Source of the DNA: Tannerellaceae bacterium
GTDB taxonomy: Bacteria > Bacteroidota > Bacteroidia > Bacteroidales > Tannerellaceae
Assembly (NCBI GenBank): GCA_031279915.1
Contig: JAITHO010000117.1
Coordinates: 1 to 9,107, forward strand
Direction: 5' to 3'
DNA length: 9,107 bases
The notes beneath the pieces are model-generated. The model ran no database searches and had not been told where the DNA came from. It saw only the letters and a list, made by a program, of their open reading frames with translations. Each line of letters starts with the position of its first letter. The stretch's first letter is position 1. Positions 1-6,699 of this stretch are shown here, in pieces. Position numbers and translations under genes: made by a program.

Positions 1-81
1 GCAACGACCGATCGCACCCCCTCCCCATTGTATTTCAATCCTATAAACCCCAATACACTCGTCCCAGCCCACGATCGGAGA

Positions 82-103
82 GTCCCGCCTTCGCGGGAAT
101 GAC
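82..103. repeat. REP-like palindromic element
   Basis: A six-base-pair stem (TCCCGC at 83-88 with GCGGGA at 93-98) closes a CTTC loop and is followed by ATGAC. Read on the minus strand it is GTCATTCCCGCG followed by AAGGCGGGAC, the same general form as short interspersed palindromes I recall from many bacterial genomes. Degenerate copies of the GCGGGAAT half-site recur just downstream at 116-122 and 149-154. The element is seen directly; its membership of a dispersed family is inference from memory. Confidence 0.55.
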
Positions 104-105
104 TT

Positions 106-170
106 GTTTTTTGAGCGGGAATTAGCTTTTGACACATTGTTTTTCGAGCGGAATGACCTTTTGACACATT
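106..170. repeat. Degenerate 32/33-bp tandem duplication
   Basis: Two adjacent units, 106-138 and 139-170, share the pattern G, a T-run, GAGCGG, AAT and TTTTGACACATT. They differ by a few substitutions and one base of length. They directly follow the REP-like hairpin and repeat part of its GCGGGAATGAC half-site, so the whole 82-170 block may be one decayed palindromic-repeat cluster. Confidence 0.6.
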
Positions 171-219
171 CGACCTCCTACAAAAAACTCCCCGATTACC
201 CCGAAAAAAAGTTGGGGAA

Positions 220-233
220 TCCGAACGTTCGGA
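220..233. repeat. 14-bp perfect palindrome downstream of GH3 gene
   Basis: TCCGAACGTTCGGA is identical to its own reverse complement. It lies 30 bases beyond the GH3 stop codon. As RNA it would be a loopless stem, so it is a poor intrinsic terminator by itself. A seven-base T-run (minus strand) lies about ten bases further on, at 204-210. It could be a protein-binding site, part of a terminator, or chance. Confidence 0.4.
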
Positions 234-262
234 AAGGTCGCCAGGGGAAGCGGCATTGTTTT

Positions 263-1786
263 TCAGGATTTCATCTCGCGGCTGATGGCGAGCAGCTCGT
301 CGATGAAAAGGCGGGAGTTGCTGAGGCGGGGAATCTTGTGCTGTCCGCCCAGACGGCCTTTTTGTCGGAGCCAGTTGTAGAAGGTGCCTTCGGGTGCGAC
401 GGTTATCTGGAGGGGCATGAGTGAGATTTCTTTGAAGCGCTTGGCTTCGTAGTCGGAGTTGAGCTGTTGGAGGCTTTTGTCGAGCAGATCTGCGAACTGT
501 GCGATGGAGGCGCTGGGGAGCTGTTCAAATTCGATGAGCCATTGGTGTAGTCCTTTGCCGCGGTCGAGCATGAAGAGCGGGGCGGCGGTGTATTCTTTGA
601 CGCGGGCTCCGGTTTGCCGGCATGTTTGGCTGATAGCCCGGTCGGCGTTATCCACCATAAGCTCTTCGCCAAAGGCATTGATGAAATGCTTGGTGCGTCC
701 GGTGATGACGAATTTGTGGGGAAAAACCGAGGTGAACCGTATGGTATCGCCCAGAAGGTACCGCCAAAGGCCTCCGCTGGTAGTGATCACGATGGCGTAG
801 TTCTTGTTGATTTCAACATCCTCGATGGTTAATGCGGGCGTGTTCTGCTCGTCGAGCTCGGCCAGGGGGATAAATTCGTAGAAGATGCCGTAGTCAGGCA
901 TGAGTAGCAGCGATGTTGAGGCGAGATCGGTTTGGATGCCAAAGAAGCCTTCGGAGGCGTTGTAGGTTTCCACGTAGTGCATGGAGGGCGAGGGGATGAG
1001 GCTGTGATAGAGCTCGCGGTAAGGTTCGAAGCTTATGCCTCCGTGGAAGTACACTTCGAGCTTTGGCCATACGTCGGTGAGGTATTGCCGTCCGGTTTTG
1101 CGGAGTAGCTCCTTGATGAGGGCCAGCATCCATGAGGGTATGCCTGAGATGCAGCAAACGTTCTTGTTCCAAGTTTGGGCAACAACGGCTTCTATCTTTT
1201 TCTCCCAATCATCCATGAGGCAGATGTTCTTTCCCGGAACGCGCACTATGGCGGTCAGCGGGTTGAGCTTTTGGATGAGAACGGCCGAGAGGTCGCCGCA
1301 ATGGGCCTTGTGATTGATGGGCGAGAGGTTATGGCTCCCTCCAAGGATGAGGCTTTTGCGCGAGAACAGATGCGACTTGGGATTATGCTGAAGGTATGTT
1401 ACAACGCTGTCGAAGGCCCCTTTGTATTGTGCGGCGCGGATTTCGGAGGTCATGGGGATGAATTTGCTCTTATCGTTGGTAGTGCCGCTGCTCTTGGCAA
1501 ACCATTTCACGCGCCCGGGCCAGAGGATATTCTTCTCACCGTTTATCATTTTCATTATGTATGGCTTGAGAGTATCGTAGGATTGCAGCGGGATGCGTTG
1601 GGCAAATTCGCGGTAGTTGTGTATGGATTTGAAGTCGAACTTTCTTCCCCATTCTGTTCGCCGAGCTTTATGCAGGAGGCTGCGTAATTGCTCTTGTTGA
1701 ATATCGTCGGCTTTGCTGGGAATATGTTCTAACGCTTTTCGGCGTTTAGCAAATAGTTGTATGAGCGATCTTGTCAGGATATCCAT
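263..1786 (-). CDS. GH3 auxin-responsive promoter family protein (adenylate-forming enzyme)
   Basis: A 507-residue cytosolic protein with no signal peptide or membrane segment. It belongs to the GH3 branch of the ANL adenylating superfamily. Plant GH3 enzymes activate jasmonate, indole-acetate or benzoate as the acyl-AMP and join it to an amino acid; the substrate of bacterial homologues is unknown to me. Visible motifs in order are the phosphate-binding loop SSGTTNDKSKFIP (about 99-111), HGGISFEPY (about 248-256), the adenine-binding YNASEG (275-280), YLLGDTIRF (343-351) and the hinge-region ITGRTKHFINAFGEELM (361-377). The length is that of a complete bacterial GH3 protein; plant members are nearer 600 residues. 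The start is the ATG at 1786-1784. It sits 20 bases after an exact TAnnTTTG box and has no clear Shine-Dalgarno. Family assignment is firm; reaction and pathway are open. Confidence 0.93.
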   Translation of the reverse strand: MDILTRSLIQLFAKRRKALEHIPSKADDIQQEQLRSLLHKARRTEWGRKFDFKSIHNYREFAQRIPLQSYDTLKPYIMKMINGEKNILWPGRVKWFAKSSGTTNDKSKFIPMTSEIRAAQYKGAFDSVVTYLQHNPKSHLFSRKSLILGGSHNLSPINHKAHCGDLSAVLIQKLNPLTAIVRVPGKNICLMDDWEKKIEAVVAQTWNKNVCCISGIPSWMLALIKELLRKTGRQYLTDVWPKLEVYFHGGISFEPYRELYHSLIPSPSMHYVETYNASEGFFGIQTDLASTSLLLMPDYGIFYEFIPLAELDEQNTPALTIEDVEINKNYAIVITTSGGLWRYLLGDTIRFTSVFPHKFVITGRTKHFINAFGEELMVDNADRAISQTCRQTGARVKEYTAAPLFMLDRGKGLHQWLIEFEQLPSASIAQFADLLDKSLQQLNSDYEAKRFKEISLMPLQITVAPEGTFYNWLRQKGRLGGQHKIPRLSNSRLFIDELLAISREMKS

Positions 1787-1806
1787 AGTTTATACAATGT
1801 TTGGCG

Positions 1807-1814
1807 CAAATGTA
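1807..1814 (-). promoter_or_regulatory. Bacteroides-type -7 box for the GH3 gene
   Basis: Read on the minus strand these bases are TACATTTG, an exact match to the Bacteroidetes sigma-ABfr -7 consensus TAnnTTTG. It ends 20 bases before the GH3 start codon. I found no good TTTG or TTG -33 element at the usual 19-21-base spacing, so confidence is limited. Confidence 0.42.
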
Positions 1815-1833
1815 AGGAATCTCCTGATAAATC

Positions 1834-1861
1834 GTAGAGACGCCGGTCGGAGCGTCTCTAC
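1834..1861. repeat. Palindromic repeat GTAGAGACGC ... GCGTCTCTAC
   Basis: Perfect ten-base inverted arms at 1834-1843 and 1852-1861 flank an eight-base spacer. The element sits between the DUF5916 stop and the GH3 promoter box. No T-run follows on either strand, so it is not a classic terminator. From memory, palindromes with this GTAGAGACG core are dispersed repeats in some cyanobacterial and Bacteroidota genomes. Its distal position also lets it protect the 3' end of the DUF5916 transcript. Confidence 0.65.
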
Positions 1862-1878
1862 ACTGTTGCCATATCGTT

Positions 1879-1906
1879 CAGCAGCCTGCAACTCTTTGCC
1901 CTGCTG
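1879..1906. other. Possible nested hairpin after the DUF5916 gene
   Basis: CAGCAG (1879-1884) pairs with CTGCTG (1901-1906). Inside, GCAA (1888-1891) pairs with TTGC (1896-1899) around a CTCT loop. It begins 26 bases past the DUF5916 stop in its transcription direction. No T-run follows, so it may be a weak terminator, an mRNA 3' stem or chance. Confidence 0.3.
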
Positions 1907-1932
1907 CTTGATTATTTGTATAGAAGTCGGTG

Positions 1933-4539
1933 TTATATGGCAAACCAGTAATTCATTTTAACCATAAAGACATTGCCCGGATAATAGTCGAACAATGCTT
2001 TTGTGTTTTGCGAGAAAGAGGATATAAAGCGGCTGGCGCTGCCCGAACGATCTTGGCCCCAAACTAAATAGATAATGGAGTTCGGGCGATATTCCCAGCG
2101 GGCCACCAGGTTGAAGCGAAATTCGCGGAAGCTGAAGTCGGGATTGTCGAAGGTATACCGGTCGCCGTTGGCCTCTGCGACGGAGTAGCTATTCTCGCCC
2201 TCGTCGAAGGATAAAACGTCGGCCGAGAGCGGTCGGAAGCGATTCTCGTACTTCTTGTCGGCTGGATTCGTGGCCCGCTTGAAGTCGAAGTAATCGCCTG
2301 AGGAGAGGAAGGGATTGCCGTAGAACTGTATCGAAAGGTCGGGGGTGATGCTGTAATCCATGCGCAGCGTCAGGAAGATCTCATCGTTGCGCAGGGATCC
2401 CATCACGTAGGCCTTCTGGTTGGCCTCGGTCGTAACGTCGGCCACGTACTCGAGCTTCTTGTTCCAATGACCGTATGTGAGGCGGGCCGAGAGATTAAGG
2501 TTGGGAAGCGGACGGTACGTTGCCTCGGCAAAGGCAAACTGTGCATATCGCGAGCTGCCCAGCACTGTTCCGTGGTAAAGCTCGAACGACAATCGCTTCG
2601 AATCGTCGGTTTCTATCACCAAATCCGTACCCCAGCGCGGATCAATATTCACCGGCGGCCCGCCCCGAAGCATTGCCGTTTCTATCGTTCGCGGGTCGTA
2701 AAACAAGCAGAAATAGCTATACCATTTATTCTTGAAGGTGAGATTAGCTTCGCCGCCCACGCGACCGAAGGCGTAGGTATTATCGAAGTCCCAAACGTAG
2801 CGGTAGAAAAGGTCGAGGTTGTATCGCAGGAATATCCCCTGCGGCTTCGATTCCTGGTACATGAGCCATCCGCGCAGAAGCTTATAATCAGATTGGGTGA
2901 TGTAGCCAAGATCGTTGTTCTCGAATCCCGGAGTGGCCCAGAGGAAATAGTGCTGCGTTTGAATCTTCTTATTTCCCCTGCGCCCAATGCTGATTTGGCC
3001 GGACGATCCTTGCAGGCTCGTGCGAGAACTGTCGACTCCCAGATGGCCGACCCCTTCGCGCTGATAGAAGTGCACCGGCGATCGCTGAAGGCGTGTGATG
3101 GCTTGGCGATCGCCCTCAACGTGGCTGTAATGCAGGTTCCCATTTATGATATACTCGCGGTTGCGGAAGTATTGCTCGAAATCTATTCCTCCCACATAAG
3201 CATTCTTGACGATGCCCTTCAGATGCTCGTCGCGAATGAAGCGGTTAGTTGAGGTCAGCATGCCTCCAATGATAGTGTTGCCCTTCTTGAGATCCTGCTG
3301 CACCCGGGCGACGGAGTAGCTGGCGAAGGGCTGGGCCGTCATCTTATACTCATGACCATTGTCGGATATCTGCGCCGTTTCCTTCGAAGTGAGGCTGTTC
3401 AGCAGGCCAACCGACAGGCCGCTACGGCTTTTGCCCGACACCTTTATCGCGCTGATAATGGTCGTTTCCTTTGGAATCTTCACGTAGCGGCCATCTTCAT
3501 CGTCGGGGCTCCAAAGAGGTCGGGAGCCTATGCGCCGCGAATAGAAAAGCGCCTCGCCACGATTGCTGAAAATGTTTTTTCCCTCCATAAAGAAAGGGCG
3601 CTTCTCCTCGTAATAGGTTTCGAAAGCGGTGAGATTCATGGTCGAAGGATCGGCCTCCACCTGGCCGAAGTCGGGGTTAATAGTAAAGTCGAGGGTGAAG
3701 TCGCTCGATAGTCCGATCTTGCCGTCGAGTCCAGCTCCGAATCCCGTTTCAGAGCCCTTTGAGTAAGGGTTGCCCTCCTCCTTTTGATAGAGTTGATGCT
3801 TGGCCGTCAGGTAAGGAGTGAGCTCTATTCGGCGCGACTTGGGCAAGCCCGATATCCCCTCCAAACGTCCGAAGGAGTGCACAAAACCATTGTTTATTTG
3901 TGGAATGAGATGGAGGAATGTCTGCTCTTTTTTGCGATCAACCACCCTTCTGGCTGTGAATCCCCATTCCTGCTCGCCCTCCGACGGAGCATATCGCAGC
4001 TGCGAGAGGGGGATGCTCATCTCAGCATACCAGCCTCTGCCGTCGTGCGAAACCTTGCCGTCCCAAACAGCGTTCCAGGTATAATCATCATTCTCGGTAT
4101 TGGAGCATAAAAAATCAGCTTTGTTGCCGCCGGCAGCGAGGATAAATGCAAAGCCCGTGCGGCGATCATTATAGCTGTCGAAGATGATGCAAACGGCGTC
4201 GCCCTTCAACTGATCTCGCGGAGCCAGCCAGCGGTTGATCTTGTCGGGCTCGGAATCGTAGGCTTGAAATGCAACGTAGATGTTACGGTTATCGTACAGA
4301 ATTTTGAGGTGAGTCTCCTCCGTTTCAGGCTTGCCCTCGTCGGGACGTTGCTGGGTGAAAGTTGTTGACCATTCGCCGGTTTGCAGCCAGCAATCATCGT
4401 TCAACTGTCCGTCTACTGACGGCGGAATCTCTGTGCGAGTAGCCCGGTAAGTACGTCCGGCAATACTGTCAGACTGAGCAAAAGCCGCGCATGCCGATAA
4501 ACAAATAAGAGTTGTAAAGAAACATTTCAAGGTATTCAT
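1933..4539 (-). CDS. DUF5916 family outer-membrane protein with N-terminal CBM9-like domain
   Basis: An 868-residue exported protein. After a signal sequence there is a carbohydrate-binding-module-9-like (DOMON-type) beta-sandwich at about 35-230, opening with the typical VDGQLNDDCW (42-51) and including LYDNRNIYVAF (81-91). The rest, about 240-868, is the DUF5916 region. It carries the family signature NPDFGQVEADPS (288-299), then NLTAFE and EEKRPFFMEG (ending near 320). Alternating aromatic and polar strands to the C-terminus (ending NYWFAI) suit an outer-membrane beta-barrel. No enzyme motif is visible and the ligand is unknown; glycan or envelope-related binding is only a guess. The signal is ambiguous: AFA before Q22 fits signal peptidase I, while LSAC (14-17) also fits a lipobox. 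The start is the ATG at 4539-4537. No strong promoter match precedes it, and a terminator separates it from pfkA, so it is probably transcribed alone. Confidence 0.92.
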   Translation of the reverse strand: MNTLKCFFTTLICLSACAAFAQSDSIAGRTYRATRTEIPPSVDGQLNDDCWLQTGEWSTTFTQQRPDEGKPETEETHLKILYDNRNIYVAFQAYDSEPDKINRWLAPRDQLKGDAVCIIFDSYNDRRTGFAFILAAGGNKADFLCSNTENDDYTWNAVWDGKVSHDGRGWYAEMSIPLSQLRYAPSEGEQEWGFTARRVVDRKKEQTFLHLIPQINNGFVHSFGRLEGISGLPKSRRIELTPYLTAKHQLYQKEEGNPYSKGSETGFGAGLDGKIGLSSDFTLDFTINPDFGQVEADPSTMNLTAFETYYEEKRPFFMEGKNIFSNRGEALFYSRRIGSRPLWSPDDEDGRYVKIPKETTIISAIKVSGKSRSGLSVGLLNSLTSKETAQISDNGHEYKMTAQPFASYSVARVQQDLKKGNTIIGGMLTSTNRFIRDEHLKGIVKNAYVGGIDFEQYFRNREYIINGNLHYSHVEGDRQAITRLQRSPVHFYQREGVGHLGVDSSRTSLQGSSGQISIGRRGNKKIQTQHYFLWATPGFENNDLGYITQSDYKLLRGWLMYQESKPQGIFLRYNLDLFYRYVWDFDNTYAFGRVGGEANLTFKNKWYSYFCLFYDPRTIETAMLRGGPPVNIDPRWGTDLVIETDDSKRLSFELYHGTVLGSSRYAQFAFAEATYRPLPNLNLSARLTYGHWNKKLEYVADVTTEANQKAYVMGSLRNDEIFLTLRMDYSITPDLSIQFYGNPFLSSGDYFDFKRATNPADKKYENRFRPLSADVLSFDEGENSYSVAEANGDRYTFDNPDFSFREFRFNLVARWEYRPNSIIYLVWGQDRSGSASRFISSFSQNTKALFDYYPGNVFMVKMNYWFAI

Positions 4540-4745
4540 CTGATATAATATATGGGTGATATGATTACTGTCCTTCCGAATTTAAGACAAACGCCGACGC
4601 TGAAACGTAACATCCTGCCCACGTACGATTGTCGCAAAGCTGCAAAGTCCTTCTCTCCTTTAAGACGCAGCCAAAAGAAAAATGTTGCACAGAAAAGATA
4701 CTTTCGCTCGCTACTATTTATCATCCCTGCCTGGGGCATGCGCGC

Positions 4746-4792
4746 AAAAAAATGCCGGACGGCTCGCGACTATCTGTCAGCGCCGTCCGGCA
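4746..4792 (-). terminator. Intrinsic terminator of pfkA
   Basis: Arms at 4753-4763 (TGCCGGACGGC) and 4782-4792 (GCCGTCCGGCA) form a perfect 11-bp GC-rich stem. In the minus direction the stem is followed at once by seven T residues (A-run 4746-4752 on the plus strand). It begins 37 bases after the pfkA stop codon and should insulate pfkA from the DUF5916 gene. Confidence 0.92.
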
Positions 4793-4829
4793 AATAATGT
4801 AAGAGGGTATTATCGCAGACCCATGAACA

Positions 4830-5852
4830 TCACACTCCGAAGAAGATGTCCATGCGTTTGCCTTGCACAATCAGCTCGTTGTCGGGCTCTACGAGCTTGA
4901 GCTTTCCGGATGTTTCCGACAAAGGAATTGAGCCGATGCGGTTGCCGTTCACGCAAACCATTCGGCCGAAGGCTCCGCAGGCTATCATCTCGGTGGCGTA
5001 ACCGCCAAGGCGCGTGGCCAGATTGCGGTCGAAGGGCGAAGGATTGCCGCCGCGCTGGATGTATCCCAGGACGGTTTCGCGCACTTCCATGCTGGTCATT
5101 TCGCGGATAGTGTTCGCAATGTAATCGGAGGCTTTGCCGTTGCCGGGCGTGCTTAGGCCTTCGGCGACGACAACGATAGAGTAGGGCTTGCCCTTCCGCT
5201 GGCGCTCTGCGAGTCGCTCGGCCACCTGGTCGATGTCGAAGCCGAGTTCGGGAAGCAAAATAACGTCGGCGCCGGCAGCCATACCTGCATGCAGAGCGAT
5301 CCAGCCGGCATGATGCCCCATTACCTCTACCACCATCACGCGACGGTGAGCGCTGGCCGTGGAGTGAAGGCGGTCGATAGCCTCGGTGGCAATGTTGACG
5401 GCGGTGTCGAATCCGAAAGTGATGTCGGTTCCCCAAACGTCGTTGTCTATGGTTTTGGGGACGCCTATAACGTTCACTCCTACGCTGGCCAGCAGATGAG
5501 CGGTTTTCTGCGTTCCGTTGCCTCCGATGCAAACGATGCAGTCGAGTTCGAGCTCGCGATATCGCTTGAGGATGGCCGAGGTATGCTCCTCGCTTTGCCG
5601 CTTGATGAGCCGGCGGAAATCTTTGTCGCGAGAGGTGCCGAGAATCGTTCCGCCGAGATTAAGTATGCCCGACAGGCTCTTCTCGTCAAAATCGTTGATG
5701 TCCGAAGGATCCTTGCTGAGGATGCCGGAGAATCCGTTGTGAATACCTATCACCTTCATCCCGTAGTGTATGAGCGCCGTTTTGCCGACGCCTCTGATCG
5801 TTGCATTAATGCCTGGGCAATCGCCGCCCGAAGAAAGAATACCAATTTTCAT
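4830..5852 (-). CDS. pfkA: 6-phosphofructokinase (PfkA family)
   Basis: A 340-residue soluble enzyme that phosphorylates fructose 6-phosphate to fructose 1,6-bisphosphate, the committed step of glycolysis. Seen in order are the nucleotide-binding SSGGDCPGINATIRG (7-21), IGGNGT (109-114), the catalytic PKTIDND (132-138, with the base equivalent to E. coli Asp127 at D135), the substrate-contact VEVMGHHAGW (175-184) and YIQRGGNPSPFDR (264-276). The residue equivalent to E. coli Gly104 is glycine (G113), which favours ATP. The residue equivalent to Gly124 is lysine (K133), usual in group III and pyrophosphate-dependent enzymes, and Asp103 is replaced by Asn (N112). I infer an ATP enzyme of the group III type, but the donor is not proven. 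The start is the ATG at 5852-5850, which gives the canonical MKIGILSSGG N-terminus. The 5' flank is very AT-rich and a strong terminator follows, so it is probably monocistronic. Confidence 0.95.
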   Translation of the reverse strand: MKIGILSSGGDCPGINATIRGVGKTALIHYGMKVIGIHNGFSGILSKDPSDINDFDEKSLSGILNLGGTILGTSRDKDFRRLIKRQSEEHTSAILKRYRELELDCIVCIGGNGTQKTAHLLASVGVNVIGVPKTIDNDVWGTDITFGFDTAVNIATEAIDRLHSTASAHRRVMVVEVMGHHAGWIALHAGMAAGADVILLPELGFDIDQVAERLAERQRKGKPYSIVVVAEGLSTPGNGKASDYIANTIREMTSMEVRETVLGYIQRGGNPSPFDRNLATRLGGYATEMIACGAFGRMVCVNGNRIGSIPLSETSGKLKLVEPDNELIVQGKRMDIFFGV

Positions 5853-6314
5853 GATGAAAAAATTTTGAATTATAAATTATGAACTTCTCGAACTTTAGCT
5901 AATGAAAAACGAATATACTTACAAATCTTATTGTATGAACAATCAGATTTTAAAGCTTCGGACAAAGTAAATCAATATTCCGTGGCAAGTATCAAAAAGA
6001 ACCTGTTTTATCGTGAATTAATCCGTTTGATCAGTAGTGCAAATCCTGATTTGTCGACACGTTTTTGGCAAATCCAAATCTCGCAAGCTTGCAGTGCACA
6101 CGTTTTTGGAGAAATTAAATCTCGCAAGCTTGCAGCGTACACGTTTTTGGAGAAATTAAATCTCGCAGGCCAGTACGGTTTTTATAGGCCTCCGAAGGTA
6201 TAATCCCTTGCAACAAGGTCCTTATTGAGTTGATATTCCATAATTCATATTGCCTTTAGTCTTCAATGAAAGGAATAATCAGTATATTGCACTCATAATT
6301 TAATATAGCTTATT
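5853..6314. other. AT-rich intergenic region with a tandem-repeat array
   Basis: This 462-base gap separates the divergent pfkA and ABM genes and should hold both promoters. I found no exact TAnnTTTG box suitably placed for either one. Its main content is the 41-bp repeat array at 6057-6179. Smaller structures are a CAAAT/ATTTG hairpin (6040-6053) and a CCTTG/CAAGG hairpin (6206-6218). Short plus-strand open frames are present, including a 22-codon frame at 5902-5970 and a 90-codon frame at 5931-6203. The latter crosses repeats whose period is not a multiple of three. I regard both as non-coding. Confidence 0.65.
6057..6179. repeat. Three-copy 41-bp tandem repeat with palindromic core
   Basis: Units begin at 6057, 6098 and 6139, each with ACACGTTTTTGG. 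Copies 1 and 2 agree at about 34 of 41 positions. Copies 2 and 3 are identical over the first 29 bases and then diverge. The first two units each contain the perfect palindrome GCAAGCTTGC (6083-6092 and 6124-6133); in the third it has decayed to GCAGGCCAG. A 41-base period changes reading frame at every copy, so the array is not a protein repeat. It lies about 135 bases upstream of the ABM start and about 200 bases from the pfkA start. Its role is unknown: regulatory binding sites, structured RNA or a slipped-strand duplication are all possible. Confidence 0.85.
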
Positions 6315-6626
6315 ATGTATGCAGAAACTCCGAAACCGCCTTATTATGCGGTTATTTTTACGTCCGTAAGGACAGAAGGCGATAATGGTTATTCCGAGAT
6401 GGCGAACTCCATGGTCGAATTAGCCGCCGTACAAGATGGATTCTTAGGTGTAGAATCAGCCAGAGAGGAAATAGGAATAACCGTTTCGTATTGGCGTGAT
6501 TTGGAATCCATCAGGAAGTGGAAAGAAAATATCGAACACATGATTGCCCAAGAAAAAGGACGTACCGAATGGTATAAATCATTCAAAACACGTATCGCCC
6601 TTATTGAACGGGATAACAGTTTCTGA
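6315..6626 (+). CDS. Antibiotic biosynthesis monooxygenase (ABM)-fold protein
   Basis: A 103-residue soluble protein of the ABM superfamily (dimeric alpha/beta ferredoxin-like fold). Seen in order are the first strand YYAVIFTSVR (10-19), the signature QDGFLGVES (40-48), GITVSYW (54-60), the helix DLESIRKWKENIEHMIAQE (62-80, with WK..IEH) and the last strand TRIALIER (92-99). The family includes quinone-forming monooxygenases and haem-degrading enzymes, but most small stand-alone members have no assigned substrate, and nothing here identifies one. The length is normal for a single-domain member. The start at 6315 places the first strand as usual in the family; no clear Shine-Dalgarno is visible. 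It is apparently monocistronic, ends in its own terminator (6655-6699) and is convergent with the PepSY-like gene. Its base composition is more AT-rich than that of pfkA or panB. Confidence 0.88.
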   Translation: MYAETPKPPYYAVIFTSVRTEGDNGYSEMANSMVELAAVQDGFLGVESAREEIGITVSYWRDLESIRKWKENIEHMIAQEKGRTEWYKSFKTRIALIERDNSF

Positions 6627-6654
6627 TTATCTTTTCCTTGCCGACACAAAGAAC

Positions 6655-6699
6655 ATCGACTGATAGTAGTCCAAAAACTATGCTTATCAGTCGATTTTT
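6655..6699 (+). terminator. Intrinsic terminator of the ABM gene, overlapping the PepSY-like stop codon
   Basis: ATCGACTGATA (6655-6665) and TATCAGTCGAT (6685-6695) form a perfect 11-bp stem, with a possible inner TAGT/ACTA pairing. A run of five T follows (6695-6699). The right arm contains the last two codons and the TGA stop of the convergent PepSY-like gene. Read on the minus strand the hairpin is followed by a weaker GTTCTTTG tract, so it may serve both genes. Confidence 0.85.

Larger units (their letters stand above)
1..262. other. Left-edge non-coding region with short repeats
   Basis: I see no convincing gene here. Short open frames run through it on the plus strand, but they pass straight through a hairpin and a tandem duplication, are proline-rich and have no start context. 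The stretch holds a REP-like hairpin (83-98), a degenerate 32/33-bp tandem duplication (106-170) and a 14-bp perfect palindrome (220-233), each listed separately. It is also the 3' flank of the minus-strand GH3 gene, whose terminator should lie here. No hairpin directly followed by a T-run in the GH3 reading direction stands out, although runs of A on the plus strand at 181-210 give T-runs on the minus strand. Confidence 0.6.

Noticed and set aside
1..102. Open plus-strand frames entering from the left edge
   Set aside because: Two frames stay open, but both are proline/serine/arginine-rich and pass through the REP-like hairpin, a common source of false frames.
2467..3252. 261-codon plus-strand frame opposite the DUF5916 gene
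   Set aside because: It is antisense to a gene with clear family motifs and shows no domain of its own.
4536..4739. A 67-codon minus-strand frame ending in an ATGA overlap with the DUF5916 start, suggesting a translationally coupled leader gene
   Set aside because: The product has no recognisable domain or signal, is rich in Arg, Cys and Phe, and starts without a ribosome binding site. The overlap is probably chance in the 5' leader.
4810..5532. Long minus-strand frame of 240 codons overlapping pfkA
   Set aside because: It is the shadow of pfkA in another frame, extremely rich in Arg, His and Gln. The pfkA frame has all catalytic motifs.
5902..5970. A 22-codon plus-strand frame upstream of the repeat array
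   Set aside because: There is no ribosome binding site, conservation evidence or regulatory-peptide pattern such as codon runs or a following attenuator.
6057..6179. CRISPR array
   Set aside because: The units are contiguous 41-bp tandem copies without unique spacers, there are only three, and no cas gene is present.
5931..6203. A 90-codon plus-strand open frame between pfkA and the ABM gene
   Set aside because: It runs through the 41-bp tandem repeat, which shifts frame at each copy, so the protein shows no repeat and no family features. It is most likely non-coding.
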